Below are positions 57,200 through 64,000 of a stretch of 64,000 nt of DNA, one piece after another. Below the pieces are notes generated by a model, which did no database searches, was not told where the DNA came from, and worked only from the letters and a program-made list of their open reading frames with translations. The translations under genes were made by a program, and so were the position numbers. The DNA lies in the NCBI GenBank assembly GCA_022846635.1, contig AP025685.1, forward strand, positions 2,418,001-2,482,000, read 5' to 3'. How positions within the stretch are numbered: the first letter of the stretch is position 1; every line of letters begins with the position of its first letter. The DNA comes from Salmonella enterica subsp. enterica serovar Choleraesuis. GTDB taxonomy: Bacteria; Pseudomonadota; Gammaproteobacteria; Enterobacterales; Enterobacteriaceae.

Positions 57200-59152
57200 T
57201 TACTCTGCCGCTGGTTGCCTGGGCGCCTTTTTACCGCCACTGCTTTTACCCTTGCGGGCGCGAGGCTTCGCGGGTGCGCCGCTCTTTGCCGCCGGAGCGA
57301 CGATGCCTTGAAACTGGCGCACCGGCGTACCGCGAGCCTGGTCTATCAACTGCCACAGCGTTTGAGTCAGCGGCTCCATAAAATCCTGATAGCGACGCTG
57401 CTTTTCACTTATCTGTGTCAGAACTGACTCCCAGTGAGCGGTCATATCCGGGCGAGTTGCCATTTCCGGCAAGGCGTGAATCAGTGCCTTTCCGGCATCG
57501 GTGGCCTGGATATAACGCCCTTTCTTAATCAAAAACTGGCGGCGAAATAGCAGCTCAATGATTCCGGCTCGGGTTGCTTCGGTGCCCAGGCCATCGGTGG
57601 CGCGCAGGATCTTTTTTAAATCCTTATCCTGAACAAAACGGGCAATACCGGTCATCGCCGATAGCAATGTCGCATCGGTAAAGTGGCGCGGCGGCTGCGT
57701 CTGGCGCGAGACGACTTCTCCACGCTCGCACAGCAGCTCATCGCCCTTTGCCACCACCGGTAATGGCGTTCCATCGTTCTCTTCGTCGCGCTCTTTAGCC
57801 CCCAGCAGCGTACGCCATCCGGCTTCCGCCAAAAAGCGCGCTTTCGCCTGGAATTTGCCGCCATCAATAACCAAATCGATAGTACATTTGCGGAACATCG
57901 CATCCGGGCAAAATTGCATCAGATACTGGCGGGCCACTAGCGAATAAATCTGTTGCTCATTTTCACTCAGGCGCACTTTGCCCGTACGGGCCGTGGGAAT
58001 TATGGCGTGGTGAGCATCGACTTTGCTGTCATCCCAGCAGCGATTGTGGCGCTCAGTATCCACCACCGGCTGCGGTAGCAGCGACGGCTCATGAATACTG
58101 ATGGCATTCAACACCGCATGACGACCGGCAAAATGCTCTTCCGGCAGATAGCGGCTATCGGAGCGCGGATAGGTGATGAGCTTATGGGTTTCATAAAGTT
58201 TCTGGCAGATATCCAGCACCGCCTGGGCGCTCAGGCCGTAGCGTTTCGCGGCCTCAATTTGCAGGCTGGATAGCGAAAATGGCAACGGAGCCGGTTCCGA
58301 CTCGCGCTTATCCTGGTAGCCCGTAACTTCAGCCGGTTTGCCGGTAATGCGCTCGGCTACGTGCTCGGCCAGAGGGCGGTGCAGCAGTCGCCCCTCTTCG
58401 TCCTGCCAGGGTTCACAAGACTCACTCGGCTGCCACTGGGCGACGAACTGTTGCTGATCCGGGGTGATGATATGGGCTTTTACGTCAAAAAAGTCCCGGG
58501 CAATAAAGTTTTCAATCTCTTCATCGCGCCGCACCACTAATCCAAGCACCGGCGTTTGCACCCGGCCTACCGACAGCACGCCCTGGTATCCGGCACGCTG
58601 ACCAAGCAGCGTCCAGGCCCGGGTCATATTAATGCCGTATAGCCAATCAGCGCGCGCCCGCGCCAGCGCCGAAACGCATAGCGGAATAAACTCGCTATTG
58701 GCTCTCAAACGGCTAATCGCCCGCTCCACAGCCTGAGGGTTAAGGTCGTTTATCAGGCAGCGCTGCACCTGGCGGCGTTTTTCCGCTTCCAGTTGCAGGT
58801 AGTCCAGCACCTCGTCAACCAGCAGCTGCCCTTCTCGGTCAGGGTCTCCTGCGTGAATAACTTCGCTGGCTTTCGCCAGCAAAGTCTTTACCACGCCAAG
58901 CTGTTTGGCGACCGATGGCCGCGGCTGCAATCGCCACTTATCGGGAACAATAGGCAAATCCGCCAGGTTCCAGCGGCCATAACGGCTATCGTAGGCATCG
59001 GGCTGAGCCTGCTCCAGCAAGTGGCCCACACACCAGGTGACAACCTGATCGTTACCACACTGGATATAGCCATCGCCCCGCCGGTGCGGCCCCGGCAATA
59101 CATCGGCAATGGCCCGCCCCAGGCTCGGTTTTTCCGCAATAAACAGCCGCAT
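57200..59152 (-). CDS. topB: TopB, DNA topoisomerase III
   Basis: 650 residues of type IA topoisomerase. The Toprim domain starts [16 protein letters not shown]; the catalytic tyrosine is in [17 protein letters not shown]. The C-terminus is basic with [19 protein letters not shown], which aids DNA binding. TopB decatenates replicated DNA. It starts 4 nt after selD. ynjI, between gdhA and topB in E. coli, is absent. Confidence 0.97.
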   Translation of the reverse strand: MRLFIAEKPSLGRAIADVLPGPHRRGDGYIQCGNDQVVTWCVGHLLEQAQPDAYDSRYGRWNLADLPIVPDKWRLQPRPSVAKQLGVVKTLLAKASEVIHAGDPDREGQLLVDEVLDYLQLEAEKRRQVQRCLINDLNPQAVERAISRLRANSEFIPLCVSALARARADWLYGINMTRAWTLLGQRAGYQGVLSVGRVQTPVLGLVVRRDEEIENFIARDFFDVKAHIITPDQQQFVAQWQPSESCEPWQDEEGRLLHRPLAEHVAERITGKPAEVTGYQDKRESEPAPLPFSLSSLQIEAAKRYGLSAQAVLDICQKLYETHKLITYPRSDSRYLPEEHFAGRHAVLNAISIHEPSLLPQPVVDTERHNRCWDDSKVDAHHAIIPTARTGKVRLSENEQQIYSLVARQYLMQFCPDAMFRKCTIDLVIDGGKFQAKARFLAEAGWRTLLGAKERDEENDGTPLPVVAKGDELLCERGEVVSRQTQPPRHFTDATLLSAMTGIARFVQDKDLKKILRATDGLGTEATRAGIIELLFRRQFLIKKGRYIQATDAGKALIHALPEMATRPDMTAHWESVLTQISEKQRRYQDFMEPLTQTLWQLIDQARGTPVRQFQGIVAPAAKSGAPAKPRARKGKSSGGKKAPRQPAAE

Positions 59153-59156
59153 CAGA

Positions 59157-60197
59157 TCAACGAATCTCGATCATTGGTCGACCGGCTCGCGCCGTTTTCA
59201 GCTCACCGATAGCGCTGAGCGTAATGCCGTTACGGGCAGCTATTTCCTGCACCTCAGCCTCAGCATCCGGACGTACTGCCAGCAGCAGACCGCCGGAAGT
59301 CTGCGGGTCGCACAGCAGGTTACGCCACGCTTCCGGCATCTCGCCCAACAGATGGCCATAGCTCTGGAAATTGCGCCCACTGCCGCCCGGTACACAACCA
59401 TCGGCAATATATTGCTCGACGCCCGGAAGCTTAGGCACTTCCTGATACCAGACTTCTGCCTGCACGCCCGCTCCGCGGCACACTTCGCTCAGATGGCCCA
59501 TCAGCCCAAATCCGGTGACATCGGTCAGGGCGGTAACGCCTGCCACGGTGGCAAAGTCAGCCCCCGCTTTATTCATCTGGCACATGATTTCTGTCGCCAG
59601 CCCCTGATGCTCAGGCAGCAGACGTGATTTTTTCTCGGCGGTGGTCAGCACGCCAATGCCCAGCGGTTTGGTCAGATAGAGTCGGCAGCCTGCTTCGGCA
59701 GTGCTGTTTTTCTTAATACGATCGGTCGGCACCACACCGGTGACCGCCAGGCCAAAGATAGGCTCAGGAGTATCGATTGAGTGCCCGCCGGCCAGCGCAA
59801 TACCCGCCTGACGACAGGCTTCACGACCTCCGTCCACCACTTCACGGGCAATCTCCGGAGCAAGAACATTCACCGGCCAGCCGAGAATAGAGATAGCCAT
59901 AATAGGCTTGCCGCCCATGGCATAGATATCGCTGATAGCGTTAGTCGCGGCGATGCGGCCAAAATCGAAGGGATTATCCACTATTGGCATAAAGAAATCG
60001 GTAGTACTGATGATGCTGGTACCATTGCCAAGATCGTAGACCGCTGCGTCATCGTTAGTTTCGTTTCCCACCAGCAGGTTAGGATCGGAAAAGCGCGCCT
60101 GTTCGCTACGCAGAATGGTTTCCAGTACTTTTGGGGAAATTTTGCAGCCACAGCCCGCGCCGTGGCTGTACTGGGTCAGACGGATAGCCTCGCTCAT
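59157..60197 (-). CDS. selD: SelD, selenophosphate synthetase (selenide, water dikinase)
   Basis: 346 residues. The catalytic Cys/Lys region [10 protein letters not shown] is near the N-terminus (Cys16, Lys19), and [14 protein letters not shown] and [14 protein letters not shown] are ATP/metal sites. The ATG at 60197 is chosen because AGGAG lies 7 nt upstream; the ATG at 60203 is too close to it. It provides selenophosphate for selenocysteine tRNA and selenouridine. Convergence with ydjA upstream suggests the ydjA-selD-topB operon. Confidence 0.96.
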   Translation of the reverse strand: MSEAIRLTQYSHGAGCGCKISPKVLETILRSEQARFSDPNLLVGNETNDDAAVYDLGNGTSIISTTDFFMPIVDNPFDFGRIAATNAISDIYAMGGKPIMAISILGWPVNVLAPEIAREVVDGGREACRQAGIALAGGHSIDTPEPIFGLAVTGVVPTDRIKKNSTAEAGCRLYLTKPLGIGVLTTAEKKSRLLPEHQGLATEIMCQMNKAGADFATVAGVTALTDVTGFGLMGHLSEVCRGAGVQAEVWYQEVPKLPGVEQYIADGCVPGGSGRNFQSYGHLLGEMPEAWRNLLCDPQTSGGLLLAVRPDAEAEVQEIAARNGITLSAIGELKTARAGRPMIEIR

Positions 60198-60305
60198 CGA
60201 CATCTCCTGTTAGTCGCTATCCGTCTATGTTAGCGCCTTCGCGCCAGGCTGGTAAGCGTAAGCGTTCCGATAGAGTGGCTTTTGCTCACAAACCCGGCAA
60301 CCGGT

Positions 60306-60857
60306 TCAGAACTGGCTTACAAAAGGTGCGATATCGGCGGGTTGTACGGTCGTTGAAGCCTTGAGCTGAGGCGTACCGAGATAGAGGAAGCCCACAATTT
60401 TATCCTGTTCCCGGCAGCCAAAAGCTTCACGCACCCGTGGGCTATCGGTGAAGGGGCCGGTACGCCAGATACCATTATAACCCTGGGCCTGCGCCGCCAT
60501 TTGCATCGCCATAACCGCACAGCCCGCCGACAGCAGCTGCTCCCATTCAGGGACTTTGTGATGCTGCTGGCAACGTGCGACCACGGTAATAATCAATGGT
60601 GCACGAAACGGCGCGCTGCGGGCTTTATCCAGCGCTTTTTCATCCCCGCCGTTATCCCGGGCCGCGGCTTCTAAAAGCTGGCTGAAGCGTTCACGCCCCT
60701 CTCCTGCAATGAGATGGAAATGCCAGGGCTGCAAGGTACCGTGATCCGGCGCGCGCATTCCAGCGCGCAGAATATTATCCAGCGCGGTACCCGTTGGCGC
60801 GGGTTCTGCCAGGCGTTTAGCGCTGCGGCGATGAAGTACCAGGTCTAAAGCATCCAT
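60306..60857 (-). CDS. ydjA: YdjA, FMN-dependent nitroreductase-family protein
   Basis: 183 residues, the E. coli length. FMN-binding regions are [15 protein letters not shown] and [14 protein letters not shown]; the C-terminal [19 protein letters not shown] is typical. It is the small dimeric nitroreductase type with a shortened lid. The physiological substrate is unknown. The ATG at 60857 (MDALDLVL) is the family start. Confidence 0.94.
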   Translation of the reverse strand: MDALDLVLHRRSAKRLAEPAPTGTALDNILRAGMRAPDHGTLQPWHFHLIAGEGRERFSQLLEAAARDNGGDEKALDKARSAPFRAPLIITVVARCQQHHKVPEWEQLLSAGCAVMAMQMAAQAQGYNGIWRTGPFTDSPRVREAFGCREQDKIVGFLYLGTPQLKASTTVQPADIAPFVSQF

Positions 60858-60970
60858 AGTTTGCGTCCTCCGGTTAAGATATTTCACAAAATTAACATAT
60901 TCACTCAAACGGTAACAGCGCGCCCGTAGATTGCGGCTGACAAGCGCAACCCGGCAATTTAGGATACCCT

Positions 60971-60982
60971 TGATAATTATCA
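60971..60982. promoter_or_regulatory. TGATAATTATCA palindrome between ydjA and sppA
   Basis: A perfect 12-bp palindrome in the 182-bp divergent region, 58 bp from the sppA start. It resembles the core of a Fur-type site but lacks the flanks of the 19-bp form. Confidence 0.25.
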
Positions 60983-61039
60983 CGACGCATTTCGTGGCGT
61001 CAGAACGGGTTAGCCCGATAATTTTGTTATGGAGAAGAC

Positions 61040-62902
61040 ATGCGCACCATTTGGCGTCTCCTTGCCGGTTTCTTTAAGTGGAGCTGGCGAGTGCTGAACT
61101 TTATCAGGGAGTTATTCCTTAATTTGTTCTTCATTTTAATCGTTCTGGTGGGTGTCGGTATCTGGATGGAATTGTCCAGCAACAGCACCACGCCATCCAG
61201 CGAGGTTACTCGTGGCGCTCTGTTGCTCGATATTAGCGGCACCGTGGTAGATAAGCCTTCGATGAGCAATAAGCTGGGAATTATTGGCCGCCAGCTGCTT
61301 GGCTCCAGTTCCGACCGGCTTCAGGAAAACTCACTATTTGATATTGTTGATGCCATCCGTCAGGCCAAAGGCGATCGGAATATCACCGGCATCGTGATGG
61401 ATCTGAAAAATTTCGCCGGAGCGGATCAGCCGTCGATGCAGTACATCGGTAAAGCACTGCGCGAATTCCGGGACAGCGGCAAACCGGTGCTGGTTTATGG
61501 CGATAACTTCAGCCAGGGACAATATTATCTGGCCAGCTTCGCCAACAAAATCGTGATGTCCCCACAGGGCGCGATTGATTTGCATGGCTTTGCCACTAAC
61601 GGCCTGTATTACAAATCTCTGCTCGATAAGCTCAAAGTCAGCACCCATGTATTCCGGGTAGGTACCTATAAATCAGCGGTAGAACCATTCCTGCGCGACG
61701 ATATGTCTCCAGCCGCGCGCGATGCCGACAGTCGCTGGATTGGCGAACTGTGGCAAAACTATCTGACAACCATTGCAGCCAACCGAAAAATTCAGCTACA
61801 ACAGGTATTCCCTGGTGCCGCTGGTCTGCTGGCCGGGCTGCAGAAAACCGGCGGCGACACCGCCAAATACGCGCTGGATAACAAACTGGTTGATGAGCTG
61901 GCAACCAGCGCCGATATGGATAAAACGCTGATTAAGCAATTTGGCTGGAATAAAAAAGATAAAGATTTTAACGCTACCAGCATGTATGACTATGCAGTGA
62001 AAAAACCGGCGCAAACGGGCGAAAAAATCGCGGTTATTTTTGCTAATGGCGCAATTATTGACGGCGAAGAAACGGCCGGCTCAGTGGGTGGTGATACCAC
62101 GGCAGCCCAAATTCGCGATGCGCGTTTCGATCCTAAAGTAAAAGCCATTGTGCTGCGGGTTAACAGCCCGGGCGGTAGCGTTAGTGCTTCCGAGGTTATT
62201 CGTGAAGAACTTGCTGCCGCGCGCGAAGCGGGAAAACCCGTGGTCATTTCCATGGGCGGAATGGCGGCATCCGGTGGTTACTGGATTTCAACACCGGGTA
62301 ACTATATCGTCGCCAGCCCAAGCACACTGACCGGTTCTATCGGTATCTTCGGCGTTATCAATACTGTCGAAAATAGTCTGGCAGATATTGGCGTTCATAC
62401 TGATGGCGTGAACACCTCGCCGCTGGCCGATGTTGCCGTGACAAAAGCGCTTCCGACCGAAGTCCAGCAGCTGATTCAGCTCAGCATCGAGAATGGCTAT
62501 CAGCGCTTTATTGGCCTGGTCGCCCAGTCGCGCCATAAAACGCCGGCAGAGATTGACGCCATCGCTCAAGGCCATGTCTGGACCGGCCAGGATGCCAAAG
62601 CTAATGGACTGGTTGATAGCCTTGGTGATTTCGATGATGCGGTACATAAAGCCGCCGAGCTTGCGAAAATCAAGCAGTGGCACCTGTCGTACTATCAGGA
62701 AGATCCGGGCCTGCTGGATGTGATGTTCGGTAGCCTCAGCGGTTCAGTACGCGCCATGCTGCCTGCCGCCTTGCAGTCGATGCTGCCCGCGCCTCTGGCC
62801 GATACCGCTCTCGCCCTGAAAGCCGAGACGGACAAACTGGCGGTATTTAATGACCCGCGTAATCGCTACGCATTTTGCCTGACCTGCGGCAACATCCGCT
62901 AA
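61040..62902 (+). CDS. sppA: SppA, signal-peptide peptidase (protease IV)
   Basis: 620 residues anchored by an N-terminal membrane helix (about 25-45) with the rest in the periplasm. The Ser/Lys dyad is split between tandem domains: Lys211 in [12 protein letters not shown] and the serine in [13 protein letters not shown]. It degrades cleaved signal peptides as a tetramer. The C-terminus [11 protein letters not shown] is typical. Confidence 0.96.
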   Translation: MRTIWRLLAGFFKWSWRVLNFIRELFLNLFFILIVLVGVGIWMELSSNSTTPSSEVTRGALLLDISGTVVDKPSMSNKLGIIGRQLLGSSSDRLQENSLFDIVDAIRQAKGDRNITGIVMDLKNFAGADQPSMQYIGKALREFRDSGKPVLVYGDNFSQGQYYLASFANKIVMSPQGAIDLHGFATNGLYYKSLLDKLKVSTHVFRVGTYKSAVEPFLRDDMSPAARDADSRWIGELWQNYLTTIAANRKIQLQQVFPGAAGLLAGLQKTGGDTAKYALDNKLVDELATSADMDKTLIKQFGWNKKDKDFNATSMYDYAVKKPAQTGEKIAVIFANGAIIDGEETAGSVGGDTTAAQIRDARFDPKVKAIVLRVNSPGGSVSASEVIREELAAAREAGKPVVISMGGMAASGGYWISTPGNYIVASPSTLTGSIGIFGVINTVENSLADIGVHTDGVNTSPLADVAVTKALPTEVQQLIQLSIENGYQRFIGLVAQSRHKTPAEIDAIAQGHVWTGQDAKANGLVDSLGDFDDAVHKAAELAKIKQWHLSYYQEDPGLLDVMFGSLSGSVRAMLPAALQSMLPAPLADTALALKAETDKLAVFNDPRNRYAFCLTCGNIR

Positions 62903-62910
62903 ACTCCCCC

Positions 62911-62934
62911 GCCGCCGCCCATTCGGGCGGCGGC
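62911..62934 (+). terminator. GC-rich perfect hairpin after sppA
   Basis: GCCGCCGCCC and GGGCGGCGGC are perfect 10-bp arms with an ATTC loop, 9 nt past the sppA stop. No U-run follows. Confidence 0.6.
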
Positions 62935-63004
62935 ATCACTATTCTCCTGCGTCTGGCCCGCTCTTTTGGATATACTGAGCGCCCGACCCTGACTTATTGA
63001 CGTT

Positions 63005-64000
63005 ATGCAAAAGAAATCGATTTATGTCGCCTATACCGGCGGTACTATTGGGATGCAGCGCTCCGAGCACGGTTATGTGCCGGTTTCTGGCCATTTACAG
63101 CGCCAGCTTGCGCTGATGCCTGAATTTCATCGTCCGGAAATGCCTGATTTTACTATTCAGGAATACCAGCCGCTGATGGACTCGTCGGATATGACGCCGG
63201 AAGACTGGCAGCACATCGCCGATGATATTAAAGCTAATTATAATCAATACGATGGGTTCGTTATTCTGCACGGCACCGATACCATGGCTTTCACCGCCTC
63301 GGCGCTGTCATTCATGCTCGAAAACCTCGGTAAACCAGTCATCGTCACCGGCTCGCAGATACCGCTGGCGGAATTGCGCTCCGACGGGCAGATTAATCTG
63401 CTGAATGCTCTGTATATCGCCGCTAACTATCCGGTGAATGAAGTTTCGCTATTTTTCAACAACCGTCTGTTTCGCGGTAACCGTACCACCAAGGCCCACG
63501 CTGACGGTTTCGACGCCTTCGCCTCGCCTAACCTGCCGCCGCTTCTGGAGGCCGGAATTCATATTCGCCGTCTCAATACCCCTGCCGCGCCTCATAGCGA
63601 TGGTGAGTTGATAGTGCATCCCATCACGCCGCAGCCAATCGGTGTGGTCACTATCTATCCTGGTATTTCCGGTGAAGTGGTGCGTAACTTCCTGCGCCAA
63701 CCGGTACGAGCGCTAATTTTACGCTCTTACGGCGTCGGCAATGCGCCGCAAAACGCGGGCTTTATTAATGAGATAAAATCAGCCAGCGATCGCGGGATTG
63801 TGGTGGTGAACCTGACACAATGCATGTCCGGAAAAGTCAATATGGGCGGTTATGCCACCGGTAATGCCCTGGCCGATGCCGGTGCTATTGGGGGTGCCGA
63901 TATGACGGTAGAGGCCGCACTGACCAAGCTGCACTATCTCCTTAGTCAGCAACTAGATGTTGATGCCATTCGCCAGGCGATGGTGACAAATTTACGGGGT
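63005..64000 (+). CDS. ansA: AnsA, cytoplasmic L-asparaginase I (partial, C-terminus outside window)
   Basis: The frame from the ATG at 63005 (MQKKSIYVAYTGGTIGMQ) is open to the window end for 332 codons; the E. coli enzyme has 338, so only a few residues are missing. Type I asparaginase converts asparagine to aspartate and ammonia with low affinity. The two nucleophile threonines are in AYTGGTIGM and LHGTDTMAFTAS; TGSQIPLAELRSDG and NLTQCMSGKV are other conserved sites. It follows sppA, as in E. coli. Confidence 0.96.
   Translation, partial: MQKKSIYVAYTGGTIGMQRSEHGYVPVSGHLQRQLALMPEFHRPEMPDFTIQEYQPLMDSSDMTPEDWQHIADDIKANYNQYDGFVILHGTDTMAFTASALSFMLENLGKPVIVTGSQIPLAELRSDGQINLLNALYIAANYPVNEVSLFFNNRLFRGNRTTKAHADGFDAFASPNLPPLLEAGIHIRRLNTPAAPHSDGELIVHPITPQPIGVVTIYPGISGEVVRNFLRQPVRALILRSYGVGNAPQNAGFINEIKSASDRGIVVVNLTQCMSGKVNMGGYATGNALADAGAIGGADMTVEAALTKLHYLLSQQLDVDAIRQAMVTNLRG

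Overview
The window is a chromosomal segment from a member of the Enterobacteriaceae. Most genes are recognisable orthologues of Escherichia coli genes from the suf-to-ansA region, in nearly the same order. Family-typical landmarks include the small RNA RprA, the phenylalanine-rich pheM leader peptide, an infC gene starting at ATT, a TrpR operator at aroH, and the genes cedA, osmE, ydjM, spy and topB. It is not E. coli: a heme-uptake cluster follows hemP, and pfkB, ydiV, katE, the chb and ast operons, ydjY and ynjI are not at their usual E. coli places. I cannot name the genus.

Layout, left to right. (1) 1-4390: the stress iron-sulfur assembly operon sufABCDS (minus strand, sufS cut by the window edge) with a Fur-type box upstream. 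(2) 4613-9522: menI and the FAD/Fe-S oxidoreductase ydiJ (minus), then the membrane protein ydiK (plus). (3) 9568-11684: the small RNA RprA, a convergent porin-like gene I cannot assign, and a 709-bp AT-rich region with two operator-like palindromes. (4) 11704-17529: ppsA with a Cra site, a GNAT acetyltransferase, the PEP synthase regulator ppsR, and aroH with its TrpR operator lying across the ppsR stop codon. (5) 17618-23723: the Fur-controlled heme system hemP-hmuR-hmuS-hmuT-hmuU-hmuV. (6) 23724-28097: selO, nlpC and the vitamin B12 genes btuD, btuE and btuC. (7) 28371-35811: the translation cluster thrS-infC-rpmI-rplT-pheM-pheS-pheT-ihfA, all on the minus strand. (8) 36163-45298: a solitary pxpA, a possible broken small gene, ydiZ (GhoS family), yniA, yniB, hxpB, SOS-controlled ydjM, tcyP, cedA, osmE, nadE and a YddG-like exporter. 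(9) 45379-55555: spy, a methyltransferase, xthA, a TVP38-family membrane protein, the ynjBCD ABC importer with ynjE, ynjF and a relocated ynjA, then nudG and ynjH. (10) 55723-64000: gdhA, topB-selD-ydjA, sppA and the start of ansA.

How the genes work together. Iron is the strongest common theme. Fur-type boxes precede suf (Fe-S assembly when iron is scarce or oxidised) and hemP-hmu (heme capture, import and breakdown), and a weaker one precedes the GNAT gene. HmuTUV and BtuCD are two related ABC importers, each supplied by a TonB-dependent receptor; the B12 receptor and binding protein are not here. PpsA, PpsR and AroH link PEP supply to aromatic amino-acid synthesis. The translation block is autoregulated at several points: thrS by its own leader, rpmI-rplT by L20, pheST by attenuation.

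No complete new defence or mobile system was found: I saw no CRISPR array, insertion sequence, integrase, rRNA gene or tRNA gene. The observations most worth following are the RprA/porin convergence, which predicts an antisense 3' end; the frame-disrupted small coding region at 37050-37275; a candidate 29-residue protein coupled to yniB; the orphan GhoS-family gene ydiZ; and several unassigned palindromic operators.
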